NCBI RefSeq assembly: GCF_010994275.1
Contig: NZ_WMCD01000004.1
Span: 1 to 64,000, forward strand
From: Cyclobacterium jeungdonense
GTDB taxonomy: Bacteria; Bacteroidota; Bacteroidia; Cytophagales; Cyclobacteriaceae
DNA: 64,000 nucleotides
Direction of reading: 5' to 3'
Made by a program: the position numbers and the translations under genes. The notes under the pieces are model-generated. The model had not been told where the DNA came from and searched no databases. It saw only the letters and a program-made list of their open reading frames with translations. Positions 46,643 to 56,068 of this stretch are shown here, piece after piece. Numbering within the stretch: the stretch's first letter is position 1; every line of letters begins with the position of its first letter.

Positions 46643-47167
46643 TTAAAAATCAATCAGCAATCGGGCCTGTTCTTGTAGTAGGCTGATGTATAATTTATTT
46701 GAAAGGTGGCCTTCGGTCATGTTTTCTTCAATTTTGGCCAATTTGATTTTATTGGCCAGGACATGCATTCCCAGGTAATTAAAAATATCGGTCAGGTGGC
46801 TTAGCCCAATGCTGCCACCTCCGATACCTGAGGAAATTCCCACCAGGGCACATTTCTTCGACCTGAAACTATTTGGGTAGGTCATTCCGTCTATAAAAGA
46901 CTTCAAAATCCCTGGAAAAGAACCATTGTATTCCGGAACAATGAAAACGTATTTCTGCCCGCTTTTAACACGATTATGAATGGAGTTATAGGCTTTATTT
47001 TTGCCATTATTCTCATAGAGTGCAGTAAATACAAAATCATCCGGTAATTCGGTCAGGTTAATGATTTCGCTCTCCGCACCATTTTGACTCAGTATTTCTT
47101 GATATAACTCGGCCAATTTTGCCGAAACAGCATTTTTCCTGTTGGTGCTTACTATAATTTTGATCAT
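46643..47167 (-). CDS. NADPH-dependent FMN reductase family flavoprotein
   Basis: The 174-residue protein has the flavodoxin-like fold of FMN reductases: an N-terminal phosphate-binding loop VSTNRKNAVSAK (about 6-17), VPEYNGSFPGILKSFIDG (about 74-91) with the typical PEYNGSFP wording, and GISSGIGGGSIG (about 104-115). It probably reduces FMN, quinones or azo compounds with NAD(P)H. The open frame extends 108 codons further upstream, but that part overlaps the divergent nucleoside phosphorylase gene and has no family similarity; MIKIIVS at 47167 is the natural start. Confidence 0.83.
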   Translation of the reverse strand: MIKIIVSTNRKNAVSAKLAELYQEILSQNGAESEIINLTELPDDFVFTALYENNGKNKAYNSIHNRVKSGQKYVFIVPEYNGSFPGILKSFIDGMTYPNSFRSKKCALVGISSGIGGGSIGLSHLTDIFNYLGMHVLANKIKLAKIEENMTEGHLSNKLYISLLQEQARLLIDF

Positions 47168-47226
47168 ATAGTATTGATTTAAGTTACATAAATACAAACG
47201 AGGCCCCCATAAAGTTTCCGAATTGT

Positions 47227-47234
47227 TATATTTG
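47227..47234 (+). promoter_or_regulatory. -7 element before the nucleoside phosphorylase gene
   Basis: TATATTTG matches TAnnTTTG exactly, 54 bases before the ATG at 47288. A start near 47241 fits the choice of that ATG. The -33 element is not recognisable. Confidence 0.4.
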
Positions 47235-47287
47235 GTTGTTAACCGTTGGGCATTTCCTCCAGTCATTATTCGCTCTTTCAATTGATC

Positions 47288-48133
47288 ATGCGTAAAGAAC
47301 CAGAAATCACTTACACCGACAAAATTACTCACGCGGTGAATTTCCTTTCCCCTTTTCTTAAGGATATACCTGAAACCGGAATCATTTTGGGAACCGGTCT
47401 GGGAAGCCTGGTCAATGATATCGAGCCAATAAAAGAAATCCCCTACGAAGATATCCCCTATTTTCCCCTTTCTACCGTTACGTCTCATCATGGCAAATTA
47501 ATTATTGGCAAATGGGGCACAAAAACCATCCTTGCTATGAAAGGCAGGTTCCATTATTACGAAGGTTATTCCATGAAAGAGGTTACCTTTCCCATTCGCA
47601 TCCTGCGAAAACTGGGGGTCCTCAATCTCCTAATTTCCAATGCTTCCGGGGGATTGAATCCCGTCCAAAAGGTGGGGGATATACTGCTTATTCAGGATCA
47701 TATAGATTTATTCCCTGAAAATCCCCTTCGGGGACCCAACCTGGGGCAATTCGGTGACAGGTTTCCAGATATGAGTCAGGCCTACTTTCCGACGTTTATC
47801 GAATGGGCGCTAGAGATTGCCAGAGAAAAAGACATTCCCATTCATCAGGGTGTCTATGCCGGGGTTCAGGGCCCCAATCTGGAAACCCCTGCAGAATACC
47901 GCTATCTTAGAATCCTTGGTGCTGATGCTGTGGGTATGAGCACGGTTCCAGAAGTGCAGGTAGCGGTTCATTCTGGAATGAGGGTTTTTGCCCTGTCTGC
48001 AATAACCGACCTGGGAAGCCCCGGAAATATTAAAAAAATTGATTTAAATGATGTATTACGTGCTGCGGCCAAAGCAGAACCGGCCATGCGCGAAATCATA
48101 AATGGGATTTTGAATAAACTCTACCCATCCTGA
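47288..48133 (+). CDS. purine-nucleoside phosphorylase
   Basis: PNP splits inosine, guanosine or related nucleosides with phosphate into base and ribose 1-phosphate, for purine salvage. The 281-residue protein is of the trimeric PunA/human-PNP type: ILGTGLGSL (about 33-41), HHGKLIIG (67-74), GRFHYYEGYSMKEVTFPIR split about 86-104, SNASGGLNP (118-126), and GPNLETPAEYR, with the catalytic VGMSTVPE segment near 217-224. The ATG at 47288 is preferred over a TTG 42 bases upstream because the family starts here. Confidence 0.93.
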   Translation: MRKEPEITYTDKITHAVNFLSPFLKDIPETGIILGTGLGSLVNDIEPIKEIPYEDIPYFPLSTVTSHHGKLIIGKWGTKTILAMKGRFHYYEGYSMKEVTFPIRILRKLGVLNLLISNASGGLNPVQKVGDILLIQDHIDLFPENPLRGPNLGQFGDRFPDMSQAYFPTFIEWALEIAREKDIPIHQGVYAGVQGPNLETPAEYRYLRILGADAVGMSTVPEVQVAVHSGMRVFALSAITDLGSPGNIKKIDLNDVLRAAAKAEPAMREIINGILNKLYPS

Positions 48134-48235
48134 TTTCTGGCAAATGGGATAGAAAATCCATCCTGAAATTTGCAATTGCACAGTACTTGGAACAATTTTT
48201 GGTCAAAATTTGGAAAACAAATAACTACTGAAGAT

Positions 48236-48901
48236 ATGGAAAAAGTATTGATTATTGGAGCGAACGGTACGACTGGGCGCATGATAGCAAAACGGTTGGT
48301 TTCTCACCCTAGCTATTCTCCGGTCGCCATGATTCGGGATAGCTCCCAGCAGGCCTTTTTTGAGAAATTAGGTGTAAAAACCGTTTTGGGAGATTTGGAA
48401 AAGGACTTCAGTGAAGCGTTTAAAGGAATTGACAAGGTGATTTTTGCTGCCGGTTCCGGTTCTAAAACTGGTAAAGAAAAAACCCTGGCAGTGGACAAAC
48501 TCGGGGCGATCAAAAGCATGGACCTGGCTATGCAGCAGCAGGTAAAAAAATTTGTAATGTTGAGCGCCAGAGGAGTTGAAAATGCCGAAAAAGCAGATGA
48601 ATCCATGCAACATTACCTGATGGCAAAAAAAGCAGCGGACGAGTATTTGAAATCTTCTTCCCTGCCCTTTGCCATCGTTCGCCCAGGAAAACTAACGAAT
48701 GGCCCCTACACCGGAAAAATAAAGATTTCCGCAGTGTTTAATGAAAAAGGAGAGATTTCCAGAGAGGATGTGGCTGCGGTTTTGGTACACATGCTGGATC
48801 CTGCTATCGAAGGCCGACAAATATTTGAAATACTTGCCGGAAAAGTGGATATTCCCGAAGCAATAAATTTGTTTCTGAAATCAGGTCAGCCAGTAATTTA
48901 A
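48236..48901 (+). CDS. NAD(P)-binding atypical short-chain dehydrogenase, NmrA/YwnB-like
   Basis: The 221-residue protein opens with a Rossmann motif GANGTTGRM (8-16), followed by the acidic or Asp-Leu position GDLEKDF near 57-63 and the segment FVMLSARGVENAEK (about 105-118). The catalytic YxxxK of classical SDRs appears as YLMAKKAADEYLKSS (about 127-141), and IVRPGKLTNGPYTG (about 148-161) is typical of atypical SDRs that bind NAD(P) to sense redox state or reduce small molecules. The function is unknown. I start at the ATG 48236, because an upstream TTG adds 22 residues before the Rossmann fold. Confidence 0.8.
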   Translation: MEKVLIIGANGTTGRMIAKRLVSHPSYSPVAMIRDSSQQAFFEKLGVKTVLGDLEKDFSEAFKGIDKVIFAAGSGSKTGKEKTLAVDKLGAIKSMDLAMQQQVKKFVMLSARGVENAEKADESMQHYLMAKKAADEYLKSSSLPFAIVRPGKLTNGPYTGKIKISAVFNEKGEISREDVAAVLVHMLDPAIEGRQIFEILAGKVDIPEAINLFLKSGQPVI

Positions 48902-48979
48902 TCTTCTTACCGTCAGACAGGTAGTCATTTATCAATTTTTTGGTTAAATTTATTCAAACATAAACCCAAACCAAACAGC

Positions 48980-50149
48980 ATGGTACATTGGCTCTTCTCC
49001 CTGGTAGTAATAAATGCTTTCAGTAATGACCCAAATCCCTCCTTTAAAACCCAGGTACTGGATGAACAAGTCGAAATAGGCTATGGTCTGGCCATCGGGG
49101 ATGTCGACGGAGATGGCAAACCCGACATTTTGTTGGCTGATAAAAAACAATTCGTCTGGTATAGAAACGGAGACTGGAAGCGGTTCGTCATGATAGACAA
49201 CCTAACCCAACGCGATAACGTGTGCATTGCGGCCAGAGATATTAATGGAGACGGGCAAGTGGAAGTGGCAGTTGGCGCCCAATGGAATCCCGGCGAAACG
49301 ACTGATGAAATCCAATCAGGATCGGTGCACTATTTGATGCGCCCGAAAGATCCCACCCAAAAGTGGGAACCCGTGAAACTTCACCATGAACCTACTGTCC
49401 ACCGCATGCGCTGGATAAAGGCAAAAAGTGGCCTCTTCCACCTGATCATGCTTCCCCTACATGGTCGTGGAAACTCCGGTGGTGAAGGCGCAGGGGTAAA
49501 GGTAATCGGTTACGAAATGCAGGACACGGAAGGAAGAGACTGGAGCCATTGGGTAATCGACCAATCCATGCACATCACTCATAACATGGAAATTGTACCC
49601 CATGACAACCAGGGCGAATCCTTATACATTGGCGGTAAAGAAGGTGTCAAAGCATTTCATTTTTCTAACGATCAATGGGAACCTCATCCAAACGGGGCCT
49701 GGCTGGTCAATGATTATGGTTTCGGAGAAATACGTGTAGGTAAAACGGCTTCTGGGCATCAATTCTTGACAGGAGTTGAGCCTTTTCACGGGCCAACCCT
49801 CTCAGCCTACCTTCCGAAGAACAACAATTTTTCCAGGGAAAACCTAAACCGACAGGTGCTGACAGCCGCCATGAATCAGGGGCATGGCCTGGCTACTGGC
49901 GATTTACTTGGCATGGGAAAAGACCAGATTGTCATTGGATGGAGAGAGCCAAATGATTCTGGGGAAACAGGGATTAAACTCTTTTATTCCTTACCAGATA
50001 ATTCCTGGCAGGAGCATTGGGTGGATAAAAATGGCATGGCTTGCGAAGACCTGAAAGTAGCCGATCTCAATGGCGATGGAAAACCCGAAATTATTGCCTC
50101 TGGGAGAGCTACAGGTAACCTTAAAATTTATTGGAATACTAGTAACTGA
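48980..50149 (+). CDS. FG-GAP/VCBS repeat secreted protein
   Basis: The 389-residue protein has a short signal peptide (about 1-16) and then beta-propeller repeats of FG-GAP/VCBS type with calcium-loop motifs DVDGDGKPD (about 41-49), DINGDGQVE (about 82-90) and DLNGDGKPE near the C-terminus (about 369-377). Such propellers bind calcium and occur in extracellular or periplasmic proteins. The middle (about 100-330) is a less regular propeller. The function is unknown; it may bind polysaccharide or protein. It precedes a DUF3500 gene and a GH16 glucanase on the opposite strand. Confidence 0.75.
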   Translation: MVHWLFSLVVINAFSNDPNPSFKTQVLDEQVEIGYGLAIGDVDGDGKPDILLADKKQFVWYRNGDWKRFVMIDNLTQRDNVCIAARDINGDGQVEVAVGAQWNPGETTDEIQSGSVHYLMRPKDPTQKWEPVKLHHEPTVHRMRWIKAKSGLFHLIMLPLHGRGNSGGEGAGVKVIGYEMQDTEGRDWSHWVIDQSMHITHNMEIVPHDNQGESLYIGGKEGVKAFHFSNDQWEPHPNGAWLVNDYGFGEIRVGKTASGHQFLTGVEPFHGPTLSAYLPKNNNFSRENLNRQVLTAAMNQGHGLATGDLLGMGKDQIVIGWREPNDSGETGIKLFYSLPDNSWQEHWVDKNGMACEDLKVADLNGDGKPEIIASGRATGNLKIYWNTSN

Positions 50150-50194
50150 TTGGAAATTAACCTTTTCATCCTATTATCAATTAACCCTACCCTT

Positions 50195-51244
50195 ATGACA
50201 TACCTACTCAAAATTCCCCTTTGCCTGTTTTCCTTATTGGGTTCTATAGCGCACAGTTCTTCACAGGATTTGGCCCCTTTGGCAAAGGAATTTATCGGGA
50301 GCTTGGACACCGAACTGAAAGAGAAAGCCTGTTTTCCCTTTGACCATGAAGAAAGGTTCAACTGGCATTTTGTCCCCAGAGAAAGAAAGGGACCAACCTT
50401 TCACGATTTTAATGAGCAGCAGAAAGCAGCAGCTCTGGCCCTGATGCATGCTTCCCTTGGAGAACCAGGAGTTGAAAGAACAGAAGCCATTTTTACGCTG
50501 GAAAATATACTTCGGGAGGTTGAAAACCGGCCTGCCAATGACGATTACCGAGATCCTTTAAATTACCATTTTAGTGTTTTTGGAAATCCTGGTGGGACAA
50601 AAGAATGGGGCTGGCGCCTGGAAGGCCACCATTTGTCGCTTAATTTTTCCTCTGACAGACATACCATTGTCTCTTCGACACCTTCCTTTATGGGCTCCAA
50701 TCCAGCTTTGGTCCTCTCTGGCCCGGAAATGAACCGACAGGTTCTGGCAAACGAAACCAATATGGGATTCGCTATGCTACATTCATTAACGAAAACGCAG
50801 AAAAGTACCGCTATCTTCGCGGATAAAGCCCCTTTTGACATCATCACATCCAATGATCGCAATGCCCAACTTTTGCAACCAATTGGCATACAGTATTCCG
50901 CGCTCAATCCGGAACAGCAGAAACTATTTCAGGAACTGATAACCCTTTACCTCTCCAGGTTCACGCCCGCTTACCAAGGACTACTTCAGGATCGGATCAT
51001 AGAGCAAGGCTGGGGAAGTTTTGCATTTGCATGGGCAGGAAGTGAAATCAATTCCGTTGGAGAACCTCATTATTACCGCATACAGGGAGCGGATTTGCTG
51101 ATCGAATACGATAACATTCAGAATAATGCCAATCACGTACATACCGTCATCCGAGACCTCCAAAATGACTTTGGTGGCGATTTGTTATTAAGTCACTACC
51201 AAAAAGATCACGGCCCGGAATCGAAGGAAAAGCAGGGGAAATAA
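50195..51244 (+). CDS. DUF3500 family exported protein
   Basis: The 349-residue protein has a signal peptide (about 1-25, MTYLLKIPLCLFSLLGS) and matches the DUF3500 family in features such as LKEKACFPFDHEERFNWHFVP split about 45-66, GLTFxxF-like GPTFHDFNEQQKAAALALM, and GWRLEGHHLSLNFS (about 146-159) with many conserved His, Trp and Glu residues. These proteins are thought to be exported hydrolases but no activity is established. The ATG at 50195 starts the signal peptide, 45 bases after the FG-GAP stop, so the pair may be an operon. Confidence 0.72.
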   Translation: MTYLLKIPLCLFSLLGSIAHSSSQDLAPLAKEFIGSLDTELKEKACFPFDHEERFNWHFVPRERKGPTFHDFNEQQKAAALALMHASLGEPGVERTEAIFTLENILREVENRPANDDYRDPLNYHFSVFGNPGGTKEWGWRLEGHHLSLNFSSDRHTIVSSTPSFMGSNPALVLSGPEMNRQVLANETNMGFAMLHSLTKTQKSTAIFADKAPFDIITSNDRNAQLLQPIGIQYSALNPEQQKLFQELITLYLSRFTPAYQGLLQDRIIEQGWGSFAFAWAGSEINSVGEPHYYRIQGADLLIEYDNIQNNANHVHTVIRDLQNDFGGDLLLSHYQKDHGPESKEKQGK

Positions 51245-51278
51245 AAACCTTGGGAAAAATTCGATGCAGGTTTTCTTT
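51244..51278 (+). terminator. possible terminator between DUF3500 and GH16 genes
   Basis: AAAACCT and AGGTTTT pair around a long loop of 17 bases, followed by C and TTTT. The stem is short and the loop long, so it is weak. It sits between convergent genes, where a terminator is expected. Confidence 0.35.
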
Positions 51279-51308
51279 TCTGACAAATAATCAATTATTG
51301 AATTAGGT

Positions 51309-52163
51309 TTATTCTTTTTGATATACCCTCACATAATCCACCTGATAGGTAACTGGAAAGGCCGTGGAATCCGGATTCCCCCCATTACTCCCAATGGCTA
51401 GATTTAACAATAAGTAATGTGGCTGATGAAAGGGGTTCGTTCCATCCGGATTAACCGTTTCGGTAACATCTACCTCGTTAATCAACATGTCATCCAGGTA
51501 AATTTTTATGTATTCAGCTGTCCAGTCCAACTTCCAGACATGAAATTTATCAGGCCATTCCGGATCTTTTTGTAAAAGGTCGGATAGTGGAACTTTAGAT
51601 TCATCCCATGCAGCCCGCTTTTCCGGATGGGCCCATGCCGCATTGGCTAGAATAGTGGGTTCACCATTTGCCAGGTAATATTCCATCACATCGATTTCTC
51701 CGTTTGCTGGCCAGGGTCCTTCCACGCCGAGGGTCCAGATAGCTGGCCAAAGCCCGGAGGCGGTATCTATTTTTGCTCTTACTTCCAAAAGTCCATACTG
51801 AAAGGAAAACTTTCCCAGGGTGTGGATACTGGAAGAGGTGTATCGCGAAAAAGGCCGGTTCTTTTTCCAGTCCCGACTTCCATCTTCAAAACCCGGGTTT
51901 TTTACCCTCTCCCGTCTTCCCTCGATAAGTAACAATCCCTTTTCCAAACGGGCATTATCAGGTTGGTACCACTGTAGCTCCTCATTCCGTTTAAAACCAT
52001 GTTCAAATGACCAAAACCGGTGATCCGGTGCACCCTTTCCAGAAAAATCATCCGCCCAAACGAGTCGGTACCCCGGTTTATGGGGAGACGAAGCCCCTAT
52101 CTGAGCTTGCAGCCGGACTGAAATAAAAAAAAGCAAGGTGCTACTTAACAATAGGTATTTCAT
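51309..52163 (-). CDS. secreted GH16 beta-glucanase
   Basis: The 284-residue protein has a signal peptide (about 1-20, ending LQAQ) and a glycoside hydrolase 16 domain. The catalytic motif ExDxxE is Glu156-Ile-Asp158-Val-Met-Glu161 (GEIDVMEYY), with the nucleophile Glu156 and the acid/base Glu161. FSFQYGLLEVRAKI (about 119-132) and GLWPAIWTLG (137-146) precede it, as in laminarinases. It should hydrolyse beta-1,3 or mixed beta-1,3-1,4 glucans such as laminarin, or agar or carrageenan in other GH16 branches; the short ExDxxE form and length suit a laminarinase-type enzyme. No SusCD pair is nearby. The start is the ATG at 52163; the longer open frame has no signal peptide. Confidence 0.88.
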   Translation of the reverse strand: MKYLLLSSTLLFFISVRLQAQIGASSPHKPGYRLVWADDFSGKGAPDHRFWSFEHGFKRNEELQWYQPDNARLEKGLLLIEGRRERVKNPGFEDGSRDWKKNRPFSRYTSSSIHTLGKFSFQYGLLEVRAKIDTASGLWPAIWTLGVEGPWPANGEIDVMEYYLANGEPTILANAAWAHPEKRAAWDESKVPLSDLLQKDPEWPDKFHVWKLDWTAEYIKIYLDDMLINEVDVTETVNPDGTNPFHQPHYLLLNLAIGSNGGNPDSTAFPVTYQVDYVRVYQKE

Positions 52164-52201
52164 CGGATTGAGGATTGAATGGGCAGAAAGATAGCTAAAA
52201 A

Positions 52202-53074
52202 TCACCTTTTTTTCTTGTATGGGTAAGCTATCTGTTCCCAAAATGTCTTTGGGAATTTTTCCATGCCATCAAAACCTAAGGGAATGTCCCTTCCTTCGTG
52301 AGGAATGTAAGCGGTGCCAAATAAATAATCCCAAATACTTAGGGTCAGTCCGTAATTCACCCCATAAGATCCTTTAGGAAGGGTTTTGGCATGATGCCAG
52401 ATGTGCATTATGGGGTTATTTAACAGGTATTTCAACGGTCCGTAGGTTATTCTGAGGTTGGCATGATTTAGATGTCCAATCGCCGTGGTGAAAATATGCA
52501 CCAAAAAGAAGTCTGTCAGGCCAAACCCAATCATGGCCAGGGGAATGTATTGGGCACTTTTGTAAAGAATGGTTTCCATCCAGTGAAACCTCAGGTGAGC
52601 TGCAAATCCCATTTGCTCTACGGAATGATGTACTTTATGAAATTCCCAAAGCGCAGGAACCCGGTGCAACATACGATGAACGTTCCATTGAATAAAATCC
52701 GCTAAAACGAATAACAAACCAAATTGCGCCCACCTGGGCCAGGAACCGACCTCTAGGGCAACCAGATTAGTAATCCCAAATAGGCCAAGGAAATCATTGA
52801 AAGCCTCCACCGCTACATTGGAAATCGCATTGTAGGCAATCAAAGAAAATAGGAAAAAGTTAAAAAACATGTAAAACCCATCCAGCCAGAAATCCTTTCG
52901 TAAAGCAGGCTGACTTTTTCTCCAGGGAAAAACCAACTCCAGCAACCACACCGCCAGGGAAAGACCAATCAACCACCAGAAATAATTATTCCAGGAAGGA
53001 TACATGATCTCATCCACCAGGTAGGTGAAATATCCGTAGTAGGCGTCCGCTATTATTTTAATGTATTTTTCCAT
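52202..53074 (-). CDS. sterol desaturase/fatty acid hydroxylase family membrane protein
   Basis: The 290-residue protein has about five membrane helices and the His-box set of the family: HRMLH (about 131-135), HKVHH (about 144-148) and HIWHH (about 224-228), which bind a di-iron centre. The FADFIQWNVHR-like stretch before the first box is typical. Members hydroxylate or desaturate sterols, carotenoids, fatty acids or alkylglycerols. The substrate here is not known. It may be co-transcribed with the GH16 gene (38-base gap). Confidence 0.85.
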   Translation of the reverse strand: MEKYIKIIADAYYGYFTYLVDEIMYPSWNNYFWWLIGLSLAVWLLELVFPWRKSQPALRKDFWLDGFYMFFNFFLFSLIAYNAISNVAVEAFNDFLGLFGITNLVALEVGSWPRWAQFGLLFVLADFIQWNVHRMLHRVPALWEFHKVHHSVEQMGFAAHLRFHWMETILYKSAQYIPLAMIGFGLTDFFLVHIFTTAIGHLNHANLRITYGPLKYLLNNPIMHIWHHAKTLPKGSYGVNYGLTLSIWDYLFGTAYIPHEGRDIPLGFDGMEKFPKTFWEQIAYPYKKKR

Positions 53075-53395
53075 TATTTATACGCAATACATAACAACCA
53101 TTTATTTTGTGAAATTCAAACCACTCCTAATTAGGAAAGAACAGTACACTTCAAAGAGGCCGGTCAGAAATCCAAGCTTCCAGTATCCAAACCCAAAAAT
53201 ACCTAAGGGAGGGGCATTTTCAACTAAAACTGGTTTTCAGTTTTACAAGGTAAAATTAGTAAGGAAAAATCATCCAATCGGTGACAGGAGTTACAATAGC
53301 CGTCTCGGCAATAAATTCATATCCCTGGGCCTTGCATTGGGAACACTGGAGATATTTTAGTATTATTAATCTATAACAGCAGTAAAATAGTTTTC
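53075..53395 (+). other. gene-free region before sdhA with a candidate promoter
   Basis: This 321-base gap between divergent genes holds no credible gene; a 99-codon frame across it has no helices or motifs of a cytochrome b subunit. A TTG at 53332-53334, followed after 18 bases by TATTTTAG (53353-53360, one mismatch from TAnnTTTG), is a candidate promoter for the sdhA gene, with a start near 53367. Confidence in that promoter is low. Confidence 0.35.
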
Positions 53396-55330
53396 ATGTA
53401 TTTCAGCACAGACACCGCGACGACCCCATTAGCTAAAATTCCAGAAGGAGACTTAAAGGATAAATGGAGTAATTTCAAAACCCAGGCCCGTTTGGTGAGT
53501 CCTAACAACCGGAAAAACTACCGGATTCTGGTGATAGGAACCGGACTTTCCGGAGCTTCGGCAGCCGCTTCGCTGGCAGAACTTGGTTACCAGGTGACCA
53601 GTTTTTGCTTCCAGGACTCCCCCAGAAGGGCCCATTCGGTAGCAGCACAAGGCGGCGTAAATGCTATGAAAAATTACAAAAACGACGGTGATAGCGTATT
53701 TCGGATGTTTTATGACACGTTGAAAGGGGGAGATTTTCGTTCCCGGGAAGCAAATGTCTACCGCCTAGCCGAATGCTCTGCCTCGCTCATTGATCAGGCA
53801 GTAGCACAGGGAGTGCCTTTTGCCCGGGAATACAGTGGGTATCTCAGCAACCGGTCTTTTGGCGGCGTTCAGGTAAGCCGGACATTTTATGCGAGAGGAC
53901 AGACGGGTCAGCAGCTTCTTCTAGGAGCCTATCAGGCTATGATGCGTCAGGTTCATTTGGGTAAGGTTACCTGTTACAGCCGGCACGAAATGCTAGATCT
54001 GGTCACGGAAAATGGTGTAGCCAAAGGGATTTTGGTGCGAAACCTGGATACAGGAGAAATCAGCCGGCACGGGGCGCATGCTGTCGTATTGGCTACCGGA
54101 GGATTTGGAAAAATTTACTATTTGTCTACCCTGGCCATGGGTTGCAATGGATCAGCCATCTGGCGGGCTCATAAAAAAGGGGCTTGGGCTTCCTGTCCCA
54201 GTTGGACGCAGATCCATCCGACCTGTCTGCCTCAATCTGGAAACCATCAGTCCAAACTGACACTCATGTCCGAATCCCTGCGAAACGACGGCAGAATATG
54301 GACCCCACGGGTTAAAAATGAAAACCGAAAGCCCCAGGATATTCCGGAAGAAGACCGGGATTATTATTTAGAGAGAAGATATCCTTCTTTCGGTAACCTG
54401 GCCCCGCGAGACATCGCATCCAGAGCTGCCAAGGAGCGGATTGATGCCGGACATGGAGTGGGTCCTTTAAAAAACGCCGTTTACCTGGATTTCAAGGATG
54501 CGATTGCCAATCAGGGAAAAGAGACGATCGTAAAAAAATACGGAAACCTTTTCACCATGTACGAAAAAATTACTGGCATTAATGCCTACGAGCAGCCCAT
54601 GATGATTTCGCCTGCAGCCCATTTTTCCATGGGAGGTCTTTGGGTGGACTATGAACTCAGTTCCAGCATTTCCGGCTTGTATGTCATTGGGGAAGCTAAT
54701 TTTTCAGACCACGGAGCCAACCGACTGGGGGCAAACTCCCTGCTTCAGGCGTGCGTAGACGGCTACTACATTTTGCCACAAACCCTGCCCCATTACCTGG
54801 CCCAACTGAGTAAAAGTGAAAAACCAGATACAAATACTGCCGCCTTTGAAGAAAGTGAAAACCAAATGAGAACGCAGCTCAGGGAATTATGCCAAATAAA
54901 CGGCAGCAAAACAGTGGATCACTTTCACCGGGAACTTGGCAAAATTCTCTATGACAAATGCGGTCTTTCCAGAACCGAAAAGGGGCTTACTGCTGCGATC
55001 GAGGCAATTCGCAGCCTTCGGCAGGAATTTTACCAGGATTTAAAAATCCCTCAAAATGAAAACGGTATTAACGAGGAACTGGAAAAAGCCGGCAGGGTGG
55101 CCGATTACCTGGAAATAGGCGAATTAATGTGTATTGATGCGTTGAGCAGAGAAGAATCCTGTGGTGCCCATTTTAGGGAAGAATACCAGACCGCGGATGG
55201 AGAGGCCAAAAGAAATGACCGGGATTATGCCTTTATTTCCTGTTGGAAATCAGGAGATCCAAGCCCGGTGCTTATCAAGGAACCATTACATTTTGAGTTT
55301 ACAAAACCTACCGAAAGGAGTTACAAGTAA
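53396..55330 (+). CDS. sdhA: succinate dehydrogenase/fumarate reductase flavoprotein subunit
   Basis: This 644-residue protein carries FAD and oxidises succinate (or reduces fumarate) at the membrane. The Rossmann motif [18 protein letters not shown] is at about 44-61, and the FAD-linking His is His80 in [12 protein letters not shown] (79-90). The catalytic segments [15 protein letters not shown] (about 337-351) and the C-terminal [13 protein letters not shown] that closes the FAD site are present. It is the long Bacteroidota type. sdhB follows with a one-base overlap (TAATG). The cytochrome b anchor subunit usually found in front is missing. Confidence 0.93.
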   Translation: MYFSTDTATTPLAKIPEGDLKDKWSNFKTQARLVSPNNRKNYRILVIGTGLSGASAAASLAELGYQVTSFCFQDSPRRAHSVAAQGGVNAMKNYKNDGDSVFRMFYDTLKGGDFRSREANVYRLAECSASLIDQAVAQGVPFAREYSGYLSNRSFGGVQVSRTFYARGQTGQQLLLGAYQAMMRQVHLGKVTCYSRHEMLDLVTENGVAKGILVRNLDTGEISRHGAHAVVLATGGFGKIYYLSTLAMGCNGSAIWRAHKKGAWASCPSWTQIHPTCLPQSGNHQSKLTLMSESLRNDGRIWTPRVKNENRKPQDIPEEDRDYYLERRYPSFGNLAPRDIASRAAKERIDAGHGVGPLKNAVYLDFKDAIANQGKETIVKKYGNLFTMYEKITGINAYEQPMMISPAAHFSMGGLWVDYELSSSISGLYVIGEANFSDHGANRLGANSLLQACVDGYYILPQTLPHYLAQLSKSEKPDTNTAAFEESENQMRTQLRELCQINGSKTVDHFHRELGKILYDKCGLSRTEKGLTAAIEAIRSLRQEFYQDLKIPQNENGINEELEKAGRVADYLEIGELMCIDALSREESCGAHFREEYQTADGEAKRNDRDYAFISCWKSGDPSPVLIKEPLHFEFTKPTERSYK

Positions 55331-56058
55331 TGAATTTCAAATTAAAAATCTGGCGGCAGGAAAATCCCAAAACCAAAGGGAAGCTGGTTGATTACGAGGT
55401 TAAGGATATCTCCGCAGACACTTCCTTTCTGGAAATGTTGGATCAATTAAACGAAACCTTAATTCTTAGAGGAGAAAATCCGGTTTCTTTTGATTCTGAT
55501 TGCCGGGAAGGAATTTGTGGGCAATGCGGCCTTTTTATTAATGGAAGAGCGCATGGACCTTTAGACCAAACCAGTACCTGCCAATTGCACATGCGATCCT
55601 TCAAAGACGGGGAAACTATTTACGTGGAACCTTTCCGCTCATCCGCTTTCCCTATCAAAAAAGACCTACGGGTAGACCGGCAGGCGTTGGACAATATAAT
55701 TGCCTCGGGGGGATACATTTCGGTATCTACCGGACAAGCACCGGAAGCAAATCAAACGCGCATCAGTAGTGACGAGGTAGAAAGTGCATTTGATGCCGCT
55801 TCCTGCATCGGATGTGGTGCTTGTGTAGCCTCCTGCAAAAACGGAAGCGCGGCCTTGTTCACCGCGGCAAAAATCAGCCATTTGTTTCAATTGCCTCAGG
55901 GGAAAATAGAGCACAAAAAAAGAACCCAAAACATGGTAAAGGCCATGGACCAGCTGGGATTTGGGGCTTGTAGCAATACCGGAGCCTGTGAGGTGGAATG
56001 CCCACAAGGAATCTCCATACGCCACATTGCCTTGATGAACAAAGAATATTGGAAATAA
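55330..56058 (+). CDS. sdhB: succinate dehydrogenase/fumarate reductase iron-sulfur subunit
   Basis: The 242-residue protein holds three iron-sulfur clusters that pass electrons from the flavoprotein to quinone. The [2Fe-2S] ligands are Cys58, Cys63, Cys66 (DCREGICGQC) and Cys84 (TSTCQLH). The [4Fe-4S] and [3Fe-4S] ligands lie in CIGCGACVASC and in the C-terminal CSNTGACEVECPQG. Length and wording match the Bacteroidota form that pairs with a b-type cytochrome anchor. It is coupled to sdhA. Confidence 0.93.
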   Translation: MNFKLKIWRQENPKTKGKLVDYEVKDISADTSFLEMLDQLNETLILRGENPVSFDSDCREGICGQCGLFINGRAHGPLDQTSTCQLHMRSFKDGETIYVEPFRSSAFPIKKDLRVDRQALDNIIASGGYISVSTGQAPEANQTRISSDEVESAFDAASCIGCGACVASCKNGSAALFTAAKISHLFQLPQGKIEHKKRTQNMVKAMDQLGFGACSNTGACEVECPQGISIRHIALMNKEYWK

Positions 56059-56068
56059 CCAGGAAAAA

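Noticed and set aside
46643-47491. Long 282-residue version of the FMN reductase
   Set aside because: The extra 108 N-terminal residues lie over the divergent nucleoside phosphorylase start and show no similarity to the family.
53061-53360. 99-codon frame before sdhA, tested as a possible sdhC
   Set aside because: No membrane helices and no haem-binding His; overlaps the start of the sterol-desaturase-like gene.
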